DNA from: Candidatus Saccharimonadota bacterium
GTDB taxonomy: Bacteria > Patescibacteriota > Saccharimonadia > Saccharimonadales > UBA4665
Length of the DNA stretch: 64,000 bases
Direction of reading: 5' to 3'
Assembly: GCA_027365775.1 (NCBI GenBank)
Contig: DAHXLX010000002.1
Span: forward strand, 31,292 to 95,291
A program made the position numbers and the translations under genes. The notes under the pieces are model-generated. The model saw nothing but the letters and a program-made list of their open reading frames with translations, made no database searches and was not told the DNA's origin. This document shows, piece after piece, positions 60,240 through 64,000 of this stretch (within the stretch, counting starts at the first letter, position 1; every line of letters starts with the position of its first letter).

Positions 60240-61868
60240 ATGAACAAGGTTGCACACTATTTGCAAGAGCATGTAGTCGGTGAAGTTATGACCAGTAGCG
60301 ACGCTCGCAAATACTTTTCTACCGACAATAGTATTTTTAATTTGACTCCCAGTGTTATTGTTTACCCGAAAAATGAAAACGATGTACGGAAAACTGCACG
60401 TTTTGTCTGGCAGTTAGCCGAGCGAGGACGTTTAATTCCGATTACAGCCAGAGGCAGCGGCACTGATCTTACCGGTGCAGCTTTAGGAAGCGGCATTTTA
60501 CTGGTGTTTCCGGCACATCTTAATCATGTCCAGTTCTTCGATCAAAAGGAAGGTGTGGTTACGGTCGAGGCGGGAGTCAATTTCGGTAAGCTTCAACAGC
60601 TGTTGTTAACCTATGACCGTTTTTTGCCGCCGGCGCCTGCCAGCTTGGAATACTCTACCGTCGGTGGTGCAGTTGCCAATAACTCTTCAAGTATGCGATC
60701 ACTGAAATACGGGGATATGCGTACTTATATCAAGAGTTTAAGGGTGGTTCTAGCCAATGGCGAAGTAATAGAGACCGGCCGATTGAACAAGAAGGAGTTA
60801 AATCGTAAGCTGGGCCTGGCAACTTTTGAAGGAGAGATTTATCGGTCGGTAGACACATTGCTGGAGGAGAATAGAGAGCTGATCGGTAAAAGTATTCTTA
60901 ACGTTACCAGGAACGTGGCCGGTTATGATATTGCCGACATAAAACAACCGAACGGTTCATTTGATCTGACGCCGCTATTCGCCGGCAGCCAATCTACCCT
61001 CGGTCTTACCACCGAGATAACGCTGGATACCGAACCCATCGCCGAAGAACCGGTGCTGATAACGGCTTATCTGGACAATATTAAGGATGTTGAATCGGTC
61101 GTTGTCGAACTTAAGGGGCTGGAAGATTCGCCGAGCGCAGTGGAGCTGGTTGACGGCAACCTGTTGTCGCTTGTGTCATCCATTAACGGTAATTACCTTA
61201 AGGACGTGATCGCACCGCCATATCCCAAGTTTATAATTTTGATTGAATTCAACGGCGGTAAACTCAAAAAATTAATTAAACATACAACCAAGTTACTGAC
61301 TAAGTACACCGATAGAATAGTGATTGAAGATGATGAGGAGAAACAACAGACAATCTGGAAACTAAGAGAATCGTCGGCATTGCTATCCGGCCATAATCAG
61401 GGTATGCTTAATCCCTTGCCACTGATTGATGATGCGATCGTACCGGTCAATAAATTAGGTTCGTTACTGTCTGCGATCTACGCTCAATTCTCCAAAGAGC
61501 ATCTTCAAGTGGCAATTTGGGGTCATGCCGGCGACGGTAATCTGCATTTACAACCCTACTTAAATCTAGGCCAGGTGGGCGATCGGCAGAAAGCGTTCCG
61601 CATGTTAGACGAATACAGCCGCACTATCCGTGAACTGGGCGGATCGACCACCGCTCAGTACAACGACGGCCGGCTCCGCGGTCCTTATGTTGACAAGATA
61701 TATCCGGATGATGTTTACAAACTGTTCCAGAAAATCAAGAAGATATTCGATCCGTACAATACACTTAATCCCGGCGTCAAGATAAATGTCAGCCTTGATG
61801 AAGTCAAACCGCTAGTTCGCAATGAATACAGCCTTGACCATATATATGATCATTTGCCGTTAAGTTGA
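60240..61868 (+). CDS. FAD-binding oxidoreductase (GlcD/D-lactate dehydrogenase-like)
   Basis: ITARGSGTDLTGAALGSGILLVF; YSTVGGAVANNSSSMRSLKYG; WGHAGDGNLHLQPYLNL. Confidence 0.85.
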   Translation: MNKVAHYLQEHVVGEVMTSSDARKYFSTDNSIFNLTPSVIVYPKNENDVRKTARFVWQLAERGRLIPITARGSGTDLTGAALGSGILLVFPAHLNHVQFFDQKEGVVTVEAGVNFGKLQQLLLTYDRFLPPAPASLEYSTVGGAVANNSSSMRSLKYGDMRTYIKSLRVVLANGEVIETGRLNKKELNRKLGLATFEGEIYRSVDTLLEENRELIGKSILNVTRNVAGYDIADIKQPNGSFDLTPLFAGSQSTLGLTTEITLDTEPIAEEPVLITAYLDNIKDVESVVVELKGLEDSPSAVELVDGNLLSLVSSINGNYLKDVIAPPYPKFIILIEFNGGKLKKLIKHTTKLLTKYTDRIVIEDDEEKQQTIWKLRESSALLSGHNQGMLNPLPLIDDAIVPVNKLGSLLSAIYAQFSKEHLQVAIWGHAGDGNLHLQPYLNLGQVGDRQKAFRMLDEYSRTIRELGGSTTAQYNDGRLRGPYVDKIYPDDVYKLFQKIKKIFDPYNTLNPGVKINVSLDEVKPLVRNEYSLDHIYDHLPLS

Positions 61869-61919
61869 ATTTTGTTTTACTTGACAATTGTTGTATATTA
61901 CTAAGCTAAGTGGGTCAAA

Positions 61920-61954
61920 TGGTGTTTTATACACCAACTGTAAGTAAACTTACA
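61920..61954. repeat. Tandem inverted repeats upstream of a surface-protein gene
   Basis: TGGTGT-TTTAT-ACACCA (61920-61936) and TGTAAGT-AA-ACTTACA (61939-61954), both perfect. Confidence 0.75.
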
Positions 61955-62012
61955 TCCAAAAATGTAAAAACATATCTTATTTAAATATAAGGTTTTAAAG
62001 ATTGGGGGTTCC

Positions 62013-63386
62013 ATGGAGTTAAGTGAAGCAGTTTCCAGAAACGAACAACTAAGCATAGGTTATGGTTTACGGGAAAGATCATTACGTGCAGTAGCGGTCG
62101 GCGCTATGGCTGTCGGCAGCATTCTCGGGATAAGCTCAGAAGCCGCTGCTTCAACTCTAAATCATCAACTATCAAACAGCAAACGGGCGGATACGATACG
62201 TCAGTCAAATTGCGATGTAGCCAATGGCGTAAGCACATGTTATTACGTAGAAAAAGAATCGGCCAGCCACGCTAAAGACACCCAGTCGGTATCGGTTAAA
62301 GCAGACATCAGCACTGCCGGCAGTTTTTTGTTGGACACCCATCTGGCGTTTAATCAACGGCAGGCGGCTGCTAAAGGCGAATGTTTTTGGATAACAGCCA
62401 GTAACAAAGATCAAATTTGGACAGGCGGCTGGTACGACGGCCAAGTCGGTCACCTTGGCTGGCGTCAAGAACCAAAAGGCGCTCAAGTAGACGTCTGCCG
62501 CGACGCCAAGGCCCCCGGCGGATATATCAAAGTGGGCGAAAGACATGGCTTAGATAGCGAATATGGCATTAAGAACACTGATTGCGGCAATCCCGTTAAG
62601 ATTAATACTCCGCCCCCAGAGAGCGAAACATATGACAGCGCCCGGATAGTAGATAAACTTAATTTCATTGCTACGGCCACCGAAACTGCACAGTCGCTGG
62701 CACAAGACACGCTAAGAATAGTTGTCCATAATGCTAATGACAGCTGTGTTGCCGCCGCGGAAGCCAGCGGCCGGGCTTATGGTAAGGCCACAATTTCTAC
62801 CACGGCTAAAGCCGCAGTTAGAAGTAAGGCTATCAGCCAGGCCGAAAATAAACTTCAACGTGTGTTAATATCGGCCGGCGGTTCGCTGAATGCTTCAGCC
62901 ATGACTAAAGCCGAAGGTAAGGCTTTCACCCAAGCTGAAATAAGCCAGAACGTATCGGCAAAATGTAGCGAATTTGCACCACCACCGATTACGACAACTA
63001 CCACCACTCCACCGATTAAATTCCCTATTCCTACCACTACGACTACCAGGCCGCAAGTCGAGATTACGTTCGGTCGCCCCGTGCAGGAGGCTAATGCCGG
63101 CAATACGCAGCAAATTGAAGTCGATGTCTATGGCGGCCAAGCCGGCGATCAGCTGGGTATTATGGCCGGTCCGTATGTTTCGCCGCAAAATGAAGTTATT
63201 ACCGCTAACGGCGGGGAAAATGTCGTCGATCTGAGTTTCACCGCCCCAGCCGTTCCAAGCGGCATACAACAAGAAACGGTAACCGAATTTTTCAAAGTCA
63301 CCGATTTAACTGCGGCTCAGTATGGTCAGAACGATTCTGCTACGGCATCCGAGAATATATTGGTTATCAGTCAGAACTTCTATTAG
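62013..63386 (+). CDS. Secreted surface protein with Thr/Pro linker
   Basis: Hydrophobic signal-like region AVAVGAMAVGSILGISSEAAAS; TTTTTTPPIKFPIPTTTTTRP linker; C-terminal beta-rich domain. Confidence 0.7.
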   Translation: MELSEAVSRNEQLSIGYGLRERSLRAVAVGAMAVGSILGISSEAAASTLNHQLSNSKRADTIRQSNCDVANGVSTCYYVEKESASHAKDTQSVSVKADISTAGSFLLDTHLAFNQRQAAAKGECFWITASNKDQIWTGGWYDGQVGHLGWRQEPKGAQVDVCRDAKAPGGYIKVGERHGLDSEYGIKNTDCGNPVKINTPPPESETYDSARIVDKLNFIATATETAQSLAQDTLRIVVHNANDSCVAAAEASGRAYGKATISTTAKAAVRSKAISQAENKLQRVLISAGGSLNASAMTKAEGKAFTQAEISQNVSAKCSEFAPPPITTTTTTPPIKFPIPTTTTTRPQVEITFGRPVQEANAGNTQQIEVDVYGGQAGDQLGIMAGPYVSPQNEVITANGGENVVDLSFTAPAVPSGIQQETVTEFFKVTDLTAAQYGQNDSATASENILVISQNFY

Positions 63387-63428
63387 ACACGGAGCTTCGA
63401 TAACTAACTTTAATGCAAGGAGATAACC

Positions 63429-64000
63429 ATGAGAATAATAAGCAGGACAAAGCTATTCATCGCTAGCCTGACGATTTTCGGGTCAGTAGCGTTAATGGCG
63501 GCTCTACCGGCAACGGCTGCGAATTTGGGCCAAATAGAAAGCGGAAATATTTTTCAAATCGAGAACTTATCGCTTAAGACCGGCTTTGCCAATCCGGCCA
63601 GTGCGCAATCATGTAATTTGCTTGAGTACAGTGCCGAACTCCATAATCCAAACTATACCGAGATTAATAATGTGCAGGTTGGCGTTAGTCTGCCGACTAC
63701 CACCGCAACATCAAATACCGCCACCTTAACGACATATTCGTCAGACGCCAGTCCGACATCCACATCCGCAACGGCCGTAGTGGACTTCAATACAGCTTCA
63801 AGTGTCAGTTACGTTGCCGGTACTACTCAGCTACTTAATTCATCGGGGGCTGTAATATCGGCATTGCCCGATGGCATAACCCAAGGCGGGATCAATATCG
63901 GCAACCTGCCCGGGTCGACTACCGAATTTGTAAATTTTCAGGTTAAAGTAAGTTGTCCGCCGGTAACTTATACGGCCACCGAAACAGCATCGGTTACCGC
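63429..64000 (+). CDS. Secreted protein, partial (runs off window edge)
   Basis: Manual translation MRIISRTKLFIASLTIFGSVALMAALPATAANLGQIESGN...: signal peptide then Thr/Ser-rich repeat-like region; open to the end. Confidence 0.7.
   Translation, partial: MRIISRTKLFIASLTIFGSVALMAALPATAANLGQIESGNIFQIENLSLKTGFANPASAQSCNLLEYSAELHNPNYTEINNVQVGVSLPTTTATSNTATLTTYSSDASPTSTSATAVVDFNTASSVSYVAGTTQLLNSSGAVISALPDGITQGGINIGNLPGSTTEFVNFQVKVSCPPVTYTATETASVT

Overview
The window is a gene-dense bacterial chromosome segment, almost entirely on the + strand. Gene content fits a Candidatus Saccharibacteria (TM7)/Patescibacteria-like lineage; this is inferred from content, not from a marker phylogeny. The standard genetic code applies, because TGA is an ordinary stop. 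Core modules are: alr; a VirB2/VirB6/PrgI/VirB4/CHAP type IV secretion-like operon; pyk-like, pgk and tpiA; a UvrD/PcrA helicase; an Rpf/G5-like wall protein next to ksgA; a tmRNA gene; a trehalase; metG and tatD; a cysteine desulfurase followed by F-ATPase genes b, delta, alpha, gamma, beta, epsilon; mnmA, alaS, an FtsA/PilM-like gene, ruvX, mltG, LysM-CHAP, obg, sbcB, uvrA, rplY, trhO, uvrC, pepP-like and secG; a peptide-binding protein; two tRNAs; and secreted surface proteins at the right edge. The observations I rate highest are: (1) a divergent F1 operon with no adjacent a or c subunit and an epsilon lacking its C-terminal domain; (2) a pyruvate-kinase-like protein with most catalytic motifs altered; (3) a membrane-anchored alpha-2-macroglobulin-like protein that stops before the thioester domain and has one cysteine, in the bait-equivalent loop; (4) a compact T4SS-like locus with a pilin-VirB6 fusion, a split VirB4 and a terminal CHAP hydrolase; (5) a tmRNA with a non-canonical T-loop and an unusual predicted tag. 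No CRISPR array, transposon or rRNA was seen. All calls come from reading the sequence; no database search was run.
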